A DNA stretch of 64,000 nt from Alphaproteobacteria bacterium (GCA_015232335.1 JADFZV010000005.1:57628-121627); one strand, 5' to 3'. Shown: positions 26,734 to 36,350, counted from the first letter of the stretch. The notes: generated from the sequence alone by a model not told the origin. Program-made: numbers and translations.

Positions 26734-27252
26734 TTACTCCACCACCGTCTGGGCGCGGCGATTCTGCGACCAGGCGTCTTCGGAAGCGCCCAGCGCGGCC
26801 GGACGCTCCTTGCCGAAAGACACCATGCGCAGACGGGCCGCAGCCACGCCGCGCGCCTTCAGGAATTCAATGACCGACTTGGCGCGACGCTCGCCCAGCG
26901 CAAAGTTGTATTCACGGGTGCCGCGCTCGTCACAGTGACCTTCGATCACGGCGCGAACGCTGGGATTGCGACCGAACCAAGCGGCTTGGCGCGATAATGT
27001 GGCCTGCGCATCCGGGGTCAGATCGGAGCGGTCGGTTTCAAACAGCACTCGGTCGGCCACGCCTTCCTGGGCAAAGGGATTCTCGCCCGGAGCGACCGCG
27101 CGGCCAGCGCCGCCCGACGTAATGGCGCTGCTTCCGCCACCCGTGCCTGTGCCCGTACCGGCGCCAGTGCCGTCCGATTCAGGGGTTGACGAACAGGCGG
27201 CCAGGGCCAGCCCGGCTCCAAGAAGAAGGACGAAACTCGATAAGCGCTTCAT
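26734..27252 (-). CDS. pal: Peptidoglycan-associated lipoprotein Pal, first copy
   Basis: An outer-membrane lipoprotein that anchors the envelope to peptidoglycan through an OmpA-like domain. The lipobox LALAAC lies near residue 19, followed by a Gly/Thr-rich linker and the OmpA domain with VLFETDRSDLTPDAQATL, VIEGHCDERGTREYNFALGERRAKSV and the C-terminal NRRAQTVVE. The 172-residue length is normal. A second pal gene starts 232 bases upstream (27484-27966) and is about as similar as expected for an old duplication. An inverted repeat at 27414-27435 lies between them. Which copy is the main Pal is not clear. Confidence 0.93.
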   Translation of the reverse strand: MKRLSSFVLLLGAGLALAACSSTPESDGTGAGTGTGTGGGSSAITSGGAGRAVAPGENPFAQEGVADRVLFETDRSDLTPDAQATLSRQAAWFGRNPSVRAVIEGHCDERGTREYNFALGERRAKSVIEFLKARGVAAARLRMVSFGKERPAALGASEDAWSQNRRAQTVVE

Positions 27253-27413
27253 GTCATAGACCCCTTTTCCACAAGGTTGGCGCCCTGGCCCTGTCTCGAA
27301 GGCTTGCGCCGGTTGAAATTCAAACTCATTCGGCCGCGATCCTGGCCGGGCAACATGTCATAAGAACGACCCAATTAGGGCCACTTTACGGCAAAAACGC
27401 CAAATGCCCAGTC

Positions 27414-27435
27414 TGCCTCCGGAAATCCGGAGGCA
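27414..27435. other. Hairpin between the two pal genes
   Basis: A perfect nine-base inverted repeat (TGCCTCCGG / CCGGAGGCA) with a four-base loop. On the minus strand it is not directly followed by a T run, so it looks more like an RNA-stability or partial-attenuation structure between the two pal genes than a full terminator. Confidence 0.5.
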
Positions 27436-27483
27436 AACCAGGCATCATTCGGCAGAACCTGCGTAGGTGGTAGATGGTCGAAC

Positions 27484-27966
27484 TTACTCGACCACCGTCA
27501 CGCTACGACGATTCTGAGCCCAGGAGGCGTCGTTCGAACCGAGAACGGCCGGACGCTCCTTGCCATAGGAAACCAGACGCACGCGCGCGGCGGCGATGCC
27601 CTTGGCCTTCAGATAGTCGGACACCGACTTGGCGCGGCGCTCGCCGAGGCCGAAGTTGTATTCGCGGGTACCGCGCTCGTCGCAGTGACCTTCGACCAGG
27701 GCCTTGGTGTTGGGATACTTCTTCAGCCACTCGGCCTGCTTGTCGAGCTGGGCCTTGGCGTCAGCGCGCAGATCCGACTTGTCGTAGTCGAAGAACACGC
27801 GATCGCCGACATTGGCGATGAAGTCTTCCTTCGAGCCCGGGGTCGCCGGCTTAGCCGTCGTAACCTTCTGACCGGCGCCGGCATCCGCACCGCCCGTGGT
27901 GGGGGCAGACTCGCAAGCAGTCAGGAAAGCAAGAGCCGCAAACAGGCTCAGAACACGCATCTTCAT
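27484..27966 (-). CDS. pal: Peptidoglycan-associated lipoprotein Pal, second copy
   Basis: The 160-residue product has a lipobox LAFLTAC near residue 18 and an OmpA-like domain with VFFDYDKSDLRADAKAQL, LVEGHCDERGTREYNFGLGERRAKSV and NRRSVTVVE. The HCDERGTREYNF and GERRAKS blocks are shared with the copy at 26734-27252, while the linkers differ. It lies next to tolB, the usual place of pal, so it is the better candidate for the canonical gene. A perfect TTGACA on the minus strand at 28087-28082, about 120 bases upstream, may be the -35 of a separate promoter, but no good -10 accompanies it. Confidence 0.93.
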   Translation of the reverse strand: MKMRVLSLFAALAFLTACESAPTTGGADAGAGQKVTTAKPATPGSKEDFIANVGDRVFFDYDKSDLRADAKAQLDKQAEWLKKYPNTKALVEGHCDERGTREYNFGLGERRAKSVSDYLKAKGIAAARVRLVSYGKERPAVLGSNDASWAQNRRSVTVVE

Positions 27967-28126
27967 TGGTTTTACCCCTCAGCGGAAACGGGATGGATTG
28001 ATATGGATCAACAGCTTTAAAAGGGCTCCGCCCCAACTGGCCGCAACCCGTATGCCACAAAAAACGATATTACCCGCCGATTGTCAACCGAATTTTTGCA
28101 CTGCAAGAAAAAAATATGGCGCATTA

Positions 28127-29443
28127 TCAGGGGATGAGCGGGGACCAAGCTGGGTCCGAAGCATCCATGGGGGTGACCACCTGGCGCTCGTTATAGCCGG
28201 TCAGATCGACTGAATAGAGCTTGAAACTGTCTCCTCCGCCCTTGCCGCCCTTGCTCTGCGACTGGCGGAAGAACATGAGAACGCGCCCGTTGGGGGCCCA
28301 GGTAGGCGCTTCGACCAAATAGCCTTCGGTCAGCAGGCGCTCACCCGATCCATCGGGACGCATGACGCCGATGTAGAAAGTTCCGCTTTTCATTTTTGTG
28401 AAGGCAATCAGGTCGCCTCTGGGCGACCAGACAGGTGTGCCGTAACGCCCATCGCCAAAGGAAATGCGATGCGGATTCGATCCGTCGGCATTCATGACAT
28501 AAAGCTGCTGTGTGCCGCCGCGATCCGAATTGAAGGTGATCTGTGAGCCATCAGGCGAGAAGCTGGGCGAGGTGTCGATCGAGGGATGATCGGTCAGGCG
28601 CTTGGAACGGCGCGTGCGCAAATCCATCTCGAAAACCTCGGAATTGCCGTCGATCGAGACCGACATGGCCACCTTGTTGCCATCCGGCGAGAATCGGGGC
28701 GCATAGGTCATGCCCGGAAAATCGCCCACCACCTCGCGCCGACCAGTGTCGATGTTGAGGATATAGACGCGCGGCGTATTGCGGTAAAAAGACAGATAGG
28801 TGATTTCGCGCAAGTTGGGCGCGAAACGCGGCGTCACCACCAGATCGGACCCGTCGGTCAGGAACTTATGATTCTCGCCGTCCTGATCCATGATAGCGAG
28901 GCGCTTGACGCGCCTTGTCATGGGGCCCGATTCAGCGACATAGACGATCTGGGTGTCGAAATAGCCGTCCTCGCCGGTCAGACGCTTGTAGATGGCGTCG
29001 GCCACGATATGGGCCACCCGGCGCCAGTTGGCGGGCGACGTGAAATAGGCCTGGCCCACCATCTGCTGCTCGGCATAGACGTCCCACAGACGAAATTCCG
29101 TGCGCAGCCGCCCGTCGGGCTGCAACTCGACCCGACCCTGCACCAGGGCCTGGGTGTTGATCTGGCGCCAGTCGCCGAAGCGGGGCTGCACGGCCAGTGA
29201 CTCGGCCGACTGAATGAAGGCGCGCTTGTCGATGGGCTTGAACAGACCCGAGCGCTCAAGATCGGCCGCGATCACCCGGCTGATATCCGCCCCGACCTGG
29301 CCTTCATTGCCCTTGACGCCCTGGAAATCGGTGACCGCCACCGGCAGGGGCTGCACATTGCCGCGCGTGATGTCGATTCGCACCTCGGCCCATGCCGGAG
29401 CGTTCAGAAACATCAATCCAACAAGCAACAAATAGCGGAGCAT
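28127..29443 (-). CDS. tolB: Tol-Pal system beta-propeller protein TolB
   Basis: A periplasmic protein of 438 residues that binds Pal and TolA. The signal peptide ends near NAPAWAE. The N-terminal domain contains [16 protein letters not shown]. The C-terminal six-bladed propeller shows repeated blades with [30 protein letters not shown] and [20 protein letters not shown] precedes the ATG. The gene is separated from tolA by two plus-strand genes and a repeat (29734-31653), so it cannot share the tolQRA transcript in the usual way and probably has its own promoter in 29444-29733. Confidence 0.96.
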   Translation of the reverse strand: MLRYLLLVGLMFLNAPAWAEVRIDITRGNVQPLPVAVTDFQGVKGNEGQVGADISRVIAADLERSGLFKPIDKRAFIQSAESLAVQPRFGDWRQINTQALVQGRVELQPDGRLRTEFRLWDVYAEQQMVGQAYFTSPANWRRVAHIVADAIYKRLTGEDGYFDTQIVYVAESGPMTRRVKRLAIMDQDGENHKFLTDGSDLVVTPRFAPNLREITYLSFYRNTPRVYILNIDTGRREVVGDFPGMTYAPRFSPDGNKVAMSVSIDGNSEVFEMDLRTRRSKRLTDHPSIDTSPSFSPDGSQITFNSDRGGTQQLYVMNADGSNPHRISFGDGRYGTPVWSPRGDLIAFTKMKSGTFYIGVMRPDGSGERLLTEGYLVEAPTWAPNGRVLMFFRQSQSKGGKGGGDSFKLYSVDLTGYNERQVVTPMDASDPAWSPLIP

Positions 29444-29733
29444 CGTGCCTTCCTTCCCAGATATAGGGGTTGTTTGTGGTCCCGGGAGGGCTTCCTGTCA
29501 AGTCCCGCCCGGTCTTTATACAGCGAATCAGGCAAGATTAGGGCAGTCTCGTAGATCGCCGTTGATGTCGTCGATGGTAAAAGGATGAGGGGGGCGGGCA
29601 AGACGCTTCCTGGCATTATTTCCTTTAATGGCTTAATTTCGCTTATTTCGGCATTGCGTCCTTGACGGGAATCGCTCTTCATGATAGGTGCAAGTCATTA
29701 CCACCCTTATTGCGCCCGAAGAGGATCCTCGCC

Positions 29734-30222
29734 ATGACGCGAAGCCGCAGCAGCCCCTTGCTCCTGCGGACAGGCCTGCTTTGCCTGCTCCTGGTAAGGC
29801 TCGCGGGGATGGCCTGGGCCGAGGAGCAAAAACCACCGCGCACCGACTGTCCGAATATCTATGGAAGATGGGGTGTTACCCATGTCATGGACAAATACGG
29901 CAATCCCCAGCCGGTGGCGCCAGAGATGCGCTGGGTCGGCATGCTGGCCGAAGCACAGATCGGCAAGGAAAAAGCCGTGCTGATCTGGCATGGCGGCGAG
30001 AAGAAGGTCTCTTATGCGCGGAGTTACAAGTTCAAGCAGACGGAGTACGAGTACGATGGCATATCGAAAAAAGGGGAATCGTTAAACGCAGTGGTTTTGC
30101 TTAACGATTCGGACTACGGAGAAAGCTATCCCAAAGATAAATGTTACCTTGAGATAATTGAAAAAGGACACAACTCCACAAGAGATCATAGACATAACAT
30201 TCTCATGGAAAAACTCGAATAG
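29734..30222 (+). CDS. Small secreted protein of unknown function
   Basis: About 162 residues with a signal peptide (MTRSRSSPLLLRTGL, then hydrophobic LLCLLLVRLAGMAWAEE). The ATG at 29734 is preferred to an earlier codon at 29662 because GAGGAT lies just upstream and the signal peptide then starts properly. The mature part has CPNIYGRWGVTHV near the start and CYLEIIEKGHNSTRDH near the end. I do not recognise the family. The last 180 bases are more AT-rich than the surroundings. It stands on the plus strand inside the tol-pal block and is followed by a terminator at 30255-30283. Confidence 0.65.
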   Translation: MTRSRSSPLLLRTGLLCLLLVRLAGMAWAEEQKPPRTDCPNIYGRWGVTHVMDKYGNPQPVAPEMRWVGMLAEAQIGKEKAVLIWHGGEKKVSYARSYKFKQTEYEYDGISKKGESLNAVVLLNDSDYGESYPKDKCYLEIIEKGHNSTRDHRHNILMEKLE

Positions 30223-30254
30223 CCGTTCATTCGGCATTAGGCACTTTGCCACCA

Positions 30255-30283
30255 GGCCCGCTTCGCAAGAGGCGGGCCTTTTC
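30255..30283 (+). terminator. Rho-independent terminator after the secreted protein gene
   Basis: Arms GGCCCGC (30255-30261) and GCGGGCC (30272-30278) form a seven-base stem with a ten-base loop, followed by TTTTCTTT. It lies 33 bases after the stop at 30222. Confidence 0.8.
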
Positions 30284-30308
30284 TTTGACCCAACGAAGGA
30301 GACGTAAC

Positions 30309-31515
30309 ATGACTAATCGCAATCCTATCGAGCCCGGCAAGCTGTCGGCTCAGGACTATGACTCGCTGATGTGGAATCATCTGAAACGCCACGAAGGCCT
30401 GGTGAATCGCATCTATACCGACGGCAAGGGCATCCCCACCATGGGGGCAGGCGTCGCCCTGGCCGTGCAGGAGAAGAAGAACGGCCCCTATGTGCTGCGC
30501 GATCTGAGCAAGATCGGCACAGAGATCAGCGGAAATGCAAACAATCCCCACCGCTTCAAGCCCGAAGAAGTCCAACTGCTGCAGAATACGGTCGGGAAGT
30601 TGAATGATCCCAAGCTTAATGACAAGCAAAGTAAAGCCGAAGCCCAGAAGCTCATTCCGCCCTATACGGGGCCGAAGAATGAAACCGCCGACAAGAACAA
30701 GTTCGGATTCACCTTGCCGGAAGAGCGGATCAAAGGCCAGGCTTTCGACAAGCTTCCCAGCTACCGCGAAGCAGCACTGAACACCCTGCGCGCAGAGGCG
30801 ACCAAGCGCGGTTGGTCAGCCCGAGGCGATGAACAACTGGCTGCGCGAGCGCACCATGGATTTTTACCAGCACCGCTATGGCAAGAGCACCTGGCAGCGC
30901 GGGCTCGACGGACGGATGGTGGAAGCCAAGCCGGGAATCACGCCCATCGTCGAACCGCAGCCCGCGAAACTTCCCGACGGGCGGCCCCTGTTGAAGATGC
31001 TGGAGCAGTTGGGCGGCAAGCTGGCCCCCGCCTTCGACGCCGACGGCATGAGCAACGCCACCCGCTCGATGCAGCGCGGCCTCAATCTCGTCAATGGCGA
31101 CCGCATGCCGAAATTGAAGGAAGACGGCTGCTGGGGACCGATCACCGATTTCGGGTTCAAGAAAAGTGTGGCCGCCCACGGCCCGGCCCGCATCGACGAG
31201 GGCTTTGCACTCGGTCGCCTGCAGGGTATTGCCGAAAAGCCCCAGCAGCCAGAAGACCTGGCGAAGAAGACGCAAGACATTTTGGGCCCGCTTTATGGCA
31301 GCCTGCCGGGCGGGCGCGAGCCTGAACCTCTGCATGCCTATGCCCTGCAGATGGGGCTGAACGAGATCGGCCCCAAGCATGTGGCGGACTGGCAGCCCTT
31401 GAAGCTCGACGGCGATATCGGCCCCAAAACGACTGGCGCCTTCAATCAAGTTGCCGAGACCGCCGGGCCGATGTCGCTGGCCAGGGATTTCGGCAACTGG
31501 CTGGGGTGGATGTAG
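30309..31515 (+). pseudogene. Phage-type GH24 lysozyme-like gene split by a frameshift
   Basis: The first part (30309 to about 30820) encodes HEGLVNRIYTDGKGIPTMGAG. It matches the T4-lysozyme catalytic spacing exactly: Glu, eight residues, Asp, five residues, Thr. AAGGAG precedes the ATG at 30309. After TKRGWS near 30817 this frame becomes unrelated sequence, while the +1 frame continues as PEAMNNWLRERTMDFYQHR to a stop at 31515. One extra base at about 30817-30822 explains the split. The downstream part has repeated segments ending in DGCWGPITDFGFKKS and DGDIGPKTTGAFN, possibly peptidoglycan-binding-like. It could be a genuine pseudogene, a sequence error or a programmed shift. Confidence 0.72.
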
Positions 31516-31549
31516 CGCTCAGATGCGCATGGTTGGGATTGAGAGAATG

Positions 31550-31653
31550 CACAAGAGAGTCCTCGTCCAGAAAAGCGAAGCGTCACGAAGGATGAGGACT
31601 CTTGCGGCCTCGCCCTTCGAGACGCCAGCTTGCGCTGGCTCCTCAGGACGAGG
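31550..31653. repeat. Dispersed-type palindromic repeat downstream of tolA
   Basis: Two imperfect hairpins: one pairs GAGTCCTCGTCC with GGATGAGGACTC across the middle (31556-31602), and one pairs CCTCGCCC (31608-31615) with GGACGAGG (31646-31653) around GCCAGC-TTGC-GCTGGC (31624-31639). The style (TCCTCAGGACGAGG, CCTTCGAGACGC) resembles intergenic repeats common in alphaproteobacteria. Confidence 0.6.
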
Positions 31654-31672
31654 GAAGCCATTGCCATGACGG

Positions 31673-32551
31673 CTATCTTCCCTTGGCGAGGCCCATCATT
31701 TCCCTGGGGTCGAAATTGAAGACGAAGCGCTCGTCGGCCCTTATCTTGCCGGGCGGCAAAGGAATGGGCGAGGAGAGCAGCAAAGCGCGCCTCGCACTAT
31801 CGGCAAAGCTGCGCCACAAGGCATCCGAAGGCTTTTCGTCCTCATAGCGCAGGTCGTAGAAGGTTCCGTTGGGGCGCAGGGTGAAACTCAAGGTCACAAT
31901 CACCGCCTCACGTGCCCCCACCGGCGGGTTCCAGTTCTTCTGGATATAGGCCCGGATGAAATCGGTTTCGGTCAGGGTGAACTTCTCGTTCAGATTGCTG
32001 GCAGGCGACCCGGCGGCTGTGCGCACGGGGGCCGGGCTGGGCGGCTGCGGCTTGTCATCCTTTTTGGGCGCGCTGTCCGTCACCTTTTTCAGCATCTTGT
32101 CGAAATCGTCCGTCTTCGGCGGCTGCTTCTTCAGCTTGTCCACCGACTTCAGCACATTGGCAAAATCGTCCGGCGGCGGCTCGGCCTTGGGCTTGGGCTT
32201 CTCGACTTCCTTGGGCTTGGGCACAGGCACAGGCGCTGGTTCGGGCTTGGGCTCCGGCTTGGGCGGCGGCGGTGGCGGAGGGGGCGGCGGCGGTTGCGGC
32301 TTGGGCGGCTCGGGCTTGGCCGGTTCCGGCTTGGGGGGCTCGGGCTTGGCCGGTTCCGGCGTCGGTTCGGGCTCGCCCTGCTTGGGCTCGGGGGCAGGCG
32401 GCGGATTGGTGATGTCGCCGATGGTGGCCAGTTCCACGATGATCGGACGTTCTGGCTCGGGCGGCGTTACGCGCAAATTGGGCAAGCCGAACCAGGCGAG
32501 CAGAATGACCGCCACATGGAAGATTGCCGAAGAAATTACGCCCAGCCGCAT
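31673..32551 (-). CDS. tolA: Tol-Pal energy transducer TolA
   Basis: It carries the proton-motive-force signal from TolQR to TolB and Pal. One transmembrane helix (residues about 8-24, ISSAIFHVAVILLAWFGL) is followed by an extreme proline-rich region (about 35-130) with repeated EPAKPEPPKPEPAKP-type units and a run of eleven prolines. A helical stretch and a C-terminal TonB/TolA-like domain follow (FIRAYIQKNWNPPVGAREAVIVTLSFTLRPNGTFYDLRYE). The length of 292 is normal. It starts 6 bases after tolR. Downstream the operon is interrupted by the insert before tolB. Confidence 0.93.
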   Translation of the reverse strand: MRLGVISSAIFHVAVILLAWFGLPNLRVTPPEPERPIIVELATIGDITNPPPAPEPKQGEPEPTPEPAKPEPPKPEPAKPEPPKPQPPPPPPPPPPPKPEPKPEPAPVPVPKPKEVEKPKPKAEPPPDDFANVLKSVDKLKKQPPKTDDFDKMLKKVTDSAPKKDDKPQPPSPAPVRTAAGSPASNLNEKFTLTETDFIRAYIQKNWNPPVGAREAVIVTLSFTLRPNGTFYDLRYEDEKPSDALWRSFADSARRALLLSSPIPLPPGKIRADERFVFNFDPREMMGLAKGR

Positions 32552-32557
32552 TTCCGT

Positions 32558-33016
32558 CTACTTCTTGCCCTTGGCCTTGCCCTTGGCTTCCTCGGCCACC
32601 AGAGCCACCTTGTTGAAACCGGCGGCGTTGATAAGACCCATCACTTCCATGACCCGGCCATAGGGAATTGCCTTGTCGGCGCGAACGAAAATGCGCTGCT
32701 CCTTCTTGGCTTTGGAGACGGCTTCCAGACGGGGCACCAGCGCATCCTGGTCGATCTTCGTCTCTTGCAGATAAACATCGTTGTCGGCGCGGATGGAGAC
32801 GGTCAGGGGCTCATCGTCGCCGGTCAAAGGCCCGGCGCTGGTCTTGGGCAGATCGACCTGCACACCAACGGTCAGCAGGGGGGCTGTCACCATGAAAATG
32901 ACCAGCAGCACCAGCATGACATCGACCATGGGGGTGACGTTGATGTCGCTCATCGCCCGATGGCGCTGACGGCCGAAACGCCTGCCGCCGCCCCCGCCCT
33001 GAATCGAAGCGCCCAT
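32558..33016 (-). CDS. tolR: Tol-Pal proton channel subunit TolR
   Basis: An ExbD/TolR protein of 152 residues. The single membrane helix MSDINVTPMVDVMLVLLVIF holds the conserved proton-path Asp (VDVMLVLL). The periplasmic part has VDLPKT and RADKAIPYGRVMEVMGLINAAGF. The start at 33016 overlaps the tolQ stop as TAATG, and the Gly/Arg-rich stretch before the helix (GGGGGRRFGRQRHRA) is typical of alphaproteobacterial TolR. It forms the inner-membrane motor with TolQ. Confidence 0.95.
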   Translation of the reverse strand: MGASIQGGGGGRRFGRQRHRAMSDINVTPMVDVMLVLLVIFMVTAPLLTVGVQVDLPKTSAGPLTGDDEPLTVSIRADNDVYLQETKIDQDALVPRLEAVSKAKKEQRIFVRADKAIPYGRVMEVMGLINAAGFNKVALVAEEAKGKAKGKK

Positions 33017-33747
33017 TACATCCTCTCCTCGATCTGACGCGACAGAATGGCGCCGAACTCGCCCGCGAAAGCCTCCAGCCGCTTGGCGTAGCGATCCAGA
33101 TCGCTGGAAATCTTGTTGTAGGCGATCACGGCGGGAATGGCCGCCACCAGACCGAGCGCGGTGGCGAACAGGGCCTCGGCGATGCCAGGCGCCACCACGG
33201 CCAGCGAAGTGTTCTTGGTCATGGCGATCGACTGGAAGCTGTTCATGATGCCCCAGACCGTGCCGAAGAGGCCGATGAAGGGGGCGGGCGATCCCACCGA
33301 GGCCAGGAAGCTCATATGGCGCTCGATGCGGTCCATCTCGCGGCCCAGGGTTACCTGCATCACGCGGTCGATGCGCTGGGGCAGGCTGATCTTGGCAGAA
33401 TCGCTTTCCGCCAGCCCCTTGGCGGCCGAACGGCGCCATTCGCGCATGGCGGCCACGAACAGGGCCGACATGGGCTCAAGCGGGCGCGAGCCGATGCGGT
33501 CGTAAAGCTCTTCCAGCGAACCGCCCGACCAGAAGGTTTCCTCGAAATGCTCGGCCTGCGAGTAGAGTTTGCGCAATCTCAGCAACTTGTCGAAGATGAT
33601 GGCCCAGCTCCAGAACGAGGCCATTGCCAGCATGCCCATCACGATTTTCACGATGATGTCGGCGCGCAGGAAAAGGGCCAGCATCGACAGATCATGGCTG
33701 ACCACATCGCCGCCCAGGGTTACGGCTTGCACTACGGTGGGTTCCAT
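33016..33747 (-). CDS. tolQ: Tol-Pal motor subunit TolQ
   Basis: A MotA/TolQ/ExbB family protein of 243 residues. Three membrane helices are visible: about 28-52 (IVMGMLAMASFWSWAIIF), about 145-170 (LASVGSPAPFIGLFGTVWGIM) and about 180-205 (VAPGIAEALFATALGLVAAIPAVIAY). The GLFGTVWGI and ATALGLVAAIPA blocks are family signatures. The ATG overlaps the ybgC stop as TGATG. With TolR it turns the proton gradient into force on TolA during cell constriction. Confidence 0.96.
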   Translation of the reverse strand: MEPTVVQAVTLGGDVVSHDLSMLALFLRADIIVKIVMGMLAMASFWSWAIIFDKLLRLRKLYSQAEHFEETFWSGGSLEELYDRIGSRPLEPMSALFVAAMREWRRSAAKGLAESDSAKISLPQRIDRVMQVTLGREMDRIERHMSFLASVGSPAPFIGLFGTVWGIMNSFQSIAMTKNTSLAVVAPGIAEALFATALGLVAAIPAVIAYNKISSDLDRYAKRLEAFAGEFGAILSRQIEERM

Positions 33748-34160
33748 CAGTTTCCTCGCATGGCTTCGGTCAAACGGTTGCGTAACGCTTCGGGTATTCG
33801 GGCCGGTCTCAAACTATTATCGAGGCAGGCCAGCTTGATTTCGAGCCGGGCCAGGATATCGGCATCGCGCCTGACGTCCTGAACCAGTTCCAGGCTGGCC
33901 GCTTTTACATCGGTAACGAGGCTGACGACACTTAAAAGATCGTCCAGCTTGGCCGGGCGCAGATAATCGACCACACAACGGCGCACGGCGAAAGCCAGCC
34001 CGGGGCCGTCGATCATGGCCTGATGCGGATGTCCCAGCTCGCGCAGCCATTCCGTGCGCGCGCGCTCGGCAAAGCGCAGGTAATTGGCGTAATAGACGAT
34101 GCCCGCCGCGTCGGTATCCTCGTAATAGACGCGAACCGGGAAATGATGCAGGTCAGCCAT
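33747..34160 (-). CDS. ybgC: Tol-Pal-associated acyl-CoA thioesterase YbgC
   Basis: A hotdog-fold thioesterase of 137 residues. [29 protein letters not shown] carries the active-site Asp and family signature; [19 protein letters not shown] follows. It hydrolyses short-chain or phospholipid-linked acyl-CoA in other bacteria. The ATG at 34160 is preferred to those at 34166 and 34193 because GAGGAGG lies nine bases upstream. The start overlaps the ruvB stop by eight bases. This is the standard gene before tolQ. Confidence 0.93.
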   Translation of the reverse strand: MADLHHFPVRVYYEDTDAAGIVYYANYLRFAERARTEWLRELGHPHQAMIDGPGLAFAVRRCVVDYLRPAKLDDLLSVVSLVTDVKAASLELVQDVRRDADILARLEIKLACLDNSLRPARIPEALRNRLTEAMRGN

Positions 34161-35205
34161 CCGCATCGCCCTCCTCGTCCAAAAGCAGGTCAAGCTGGGC
34201 CAGAGCCGCCTTGGGAGCCGCCAGCCCCAGATGCTTAAAGCCGGGGCCAGTCAGCATGCGCCCCCGAGGTGTGCGGGCGATCAGGCCCTGCTGCAACAAG
34301 AAGGGCTCGATCACTTCTTCCAAAGTATCGCGTTGCTCGGACAGCGCCGCCGACAGGGTTTCCACCCCCACCGGCCCGCCGCCGTAACTTTCGGCGATCA
34401 GGCGCATATAGCGCCGGTCCATGGCGTCAAGGCCCTGGGTGTCGACTTCCAAGCGATTGAGTGCGGCATCGGCCGCCTTGGCGTCCACCACGGCCAGCCC
34501 GGCCACATGAGCGAAATCGCGCACCCGGCGCAGCAGGCGACCGGCGACGCGCGGCGTGCCCCGGGCACGCCGGGCGATCTCGGCGGCACCGTCGCCCGAC
34601 AGGGCAAAGCCCAGCACCCCAGCGCCCCGGCGCACGATGCCCTCCAATTCCTCGGGCGTATAGAACATCAGCCGCAACGGAATGCCGAAGCGCTCACGCA
34701 GGGGCGTGGTCAAAAGGCCAGAGCGCGTTGTGGCGCCCACCAGAGTGAAGGGCGGCAGATCGATGCGCACCGAACGCGCAGCCGGTCCCTCGCCGATGAT
34801 GAGATCGAGCTGGAAATCCTCCATGGCCGGATAGAGCACTTCCTCTATGGCAGGATTAAGGCGATGGATTTCGTCGATGAACAGAACATCCCGGGGTTCG
34901 AGATTGGTCAGCAGGGCGGCCAGATCGCCCGCCTTGGCGATGACGGGGCCCGACGTGGCGCGAAAACCCACCCCCAATTCCCGAGAGACGATCTGGGCCA
35001 GCGTGGTCTTGCCCAGGCCGGGGGGACCGAACAGCAACACATGATCGAGCGCCTCTGCGCGCCCGCGCGCCGCTTCGATGAACACCTTCAGATTGGCGCA
35101 GGCCTGAGCCTGGCCGATGAATTCACCCAGATGCTGCGGACGCAATTTGCCCTCTGCGGCATCGGCCTCGCTCTGACCCGGCGACACCAGACGCTCGCCG
35201 CTCAT
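34153..35205 (-). CDS. ruvB: Holliday junction branch migration ATPase RuvB
   Basis: A hexameric AAA+ motor of 350 residues that drives branch migration with RuvA. The opening [11 protein letters not shown] is diagnostic. Walker A is [12 protein letters not shown], Walker [11 protein letters not shown], with sensor region [19 protein letters not shown] and the C-terminal winged helix [13 protein letters not shown]. The start overlaps the ruvA stop as ATGA. Operon ruvC-ruvA-ruvB continues into ybgC and tolQ. Confidence 0.97.
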   Translation of the reverse strand: MSGERLVSPGQSEADAAEGKLRPQHLGEFIGQAQACANLKVFIEAARGRAEALDHVLLFGPPGLGKTTLAQIVSRELGVGFRATSGPVIAKAGDLAALLTNLEPRDVLFIDEIHRLNPAIEEVLYPAMEDFQLDLIIGEGPAARSVRIDLPPFTLVGATTRSGLLTTPLRERFGIPLRLMFYTPEELEGIVRRGAGVLGFALSGDGAAEIARRARGTPRVAGRLLRRVRDFAHVAGLAVVDAKAADAALNRLEVDTQGLDAMDRRYMRLIAESYGGGPVGVETLSAALSEQRDTLEEVIEPFLLQQGLIARTPRGRMLTGPGFKHLGLAAPKAALAQLDLLLDEEGDADG

Positions 35206-35822
35206 GTCGATAATTCCTTAAGACCCGCCTTGATCAGGGCACCGATCTCGGCCCCCTCGCCCAGCTTTCCTTGAGCGCGGGCCACGGCGGCAAAGGCCTC
35301 CGAGCGCCCATAGCCCAGATTGGCCAGGGCCGAGACGGCATCCGCCAGCGCCCCACCCTCACCCGGCAAAACCACCGGCGCCCCCATGGCTTCGCCCGAC
35401 TTCGAAGCGCCAAAAGCGATGCCGCCCACCTTGTCCTTGAGTTCGGCCACGATCCTGGCAGCCAGCTTGGGACCCACGCCGGGCGCCCGGCTTAAAGCCG
35501 CCTTGTCCTGGGCGGCGATGGCCTGGGACAATTGATCAGGCGTCAGGGTGCCCAGAATGGCCAGCGCCACCTTGCCGCCAACCCCTTGCACATTGATCAG
35601 AATGCGAAACCAATCGCGCTCGGCCTGTTCGGCAAAGCCATACAGATGTGGCCCGTCTTCGCGCCACTGGGTCTCAACCTCCAGCGTCACCGCCAGCCCG
35701 GTTCCGCCCAGGCGCGAAAGCGTGCGATTGGAACAGGCGACCAGATACCCCACCCCGTTCACATCGATCACGGCCCAGCCCTCGCCGGTGCTGTCGAGAA
35801 GGCCCTTCAGCTTGGCGATCAT
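35202..35822 (-). CDS. ruvA: Holliday junction DNA helicase subunit RuvA
   Basis: The 206-residue tetrameric junction-binding subunit. [10 protein letters not shown] opens domain [23 protein letters not shown] and [22 protein letters not shown] are the two helix-hairpin-helix motifs, and the C-terminal domain III begins after the flexible linker near residue 150. A longer frame extends upstream, but the ATG at 35822 overlaps the ruvC stop as ATGA and gives the standard N-terminus. Confidence 0.96.
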   Translation of the reverse strand: MIAKLKGLLDSTGEGWAVIDVNGVGYLVACSNRTLSRLGGTGLAVTLEVETQWREDGPHLYGFAEQAERDWFRILINVQGVGGKVALAILGTLTPDQLSQAIAAQDKAALSRAPGVGPKLAARIVAELKDKVGGIAFGASKSGEAMGAPVVLPGEGGALADAVSALANLGYGRSEAFAAVARAQGKLGEGAEIGALIKAGLKELST

Positions 35823-36325
35823 CGCAAGCCCCCTGCCGCCTTGGCGACATAGACCCGCGTCTGGCGATGATGGGCATGACAGATCGCCACCGCCAGAGCA
35901 TCGGCGGCGTCGGGACTTTGGGCCAGGCACCCCGGCAGCAAGACCCGCACCATATGAGCGATCTGCGCCTTGTCGGCGTGCCCGGTGCCAACGATGGATT
36001 TTTTGACCAACGTCGCCGCATATTCCGCCACCGGCAAGCGGGCCAGGGCCGGGGCCAGCATCACCACGCCTCGGGCCTGGCCCAACTTCAAGGTGCTGGC
36101 CGGATTGACGTTGGAAAAGGTTTCCTCGACCGCGGCTTCCTCGGGGGCATAGGCCGCAATCACGGCATTGACGCCCTCGAACAATGTGACCAGCCGTTCG
36201 GCCAGTGGCGCCTTGGCATCTGAATCGATCACACCATCGGCGATGTAGGACAGCCGGTTCCCCTGGGCTTCGACGAGTCCCCAGCCGGTGTGGCGCAATC
36301 CTGGATCGATGCCGAGTAATCTCAT
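35819..36325 (-). CDS. ruvC: Crossover junction endodeoxyribonuclease RuvC
   Basis: It resolves Holliday junctions by paired nicks. The four acidic catalytic positions are visible: Asp in [14 protein letters not shown], Glu in [11 protein letters not shown], and the pair in [16 protein letters not shown]. The length of 168 is normal. It heads ruvCAB, which continues into ybgC. The gap to yebC upstream is 96 bases and holds three small hairpins (36351-36405). Confidence 0.96.
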   Translation of the reverse strand: MRLLGIDPGLRHTGWGLVEAQGNRLSYIADGVIDSDAKAPLAERLVTLFEGVNAVIAAYAPEEAAVEETFSNVNPASTLKLGQARGVVMLAPALARLPVAEYAATLVKKSIVGTGHADKAQIAHMVRVLLPGCLAQSPDAADALAVAICHAHHRQTRVYVAKAAGGLR

Positions 36326-36350
36326 TTACGCATGCCCTCAGACGCCGGGC

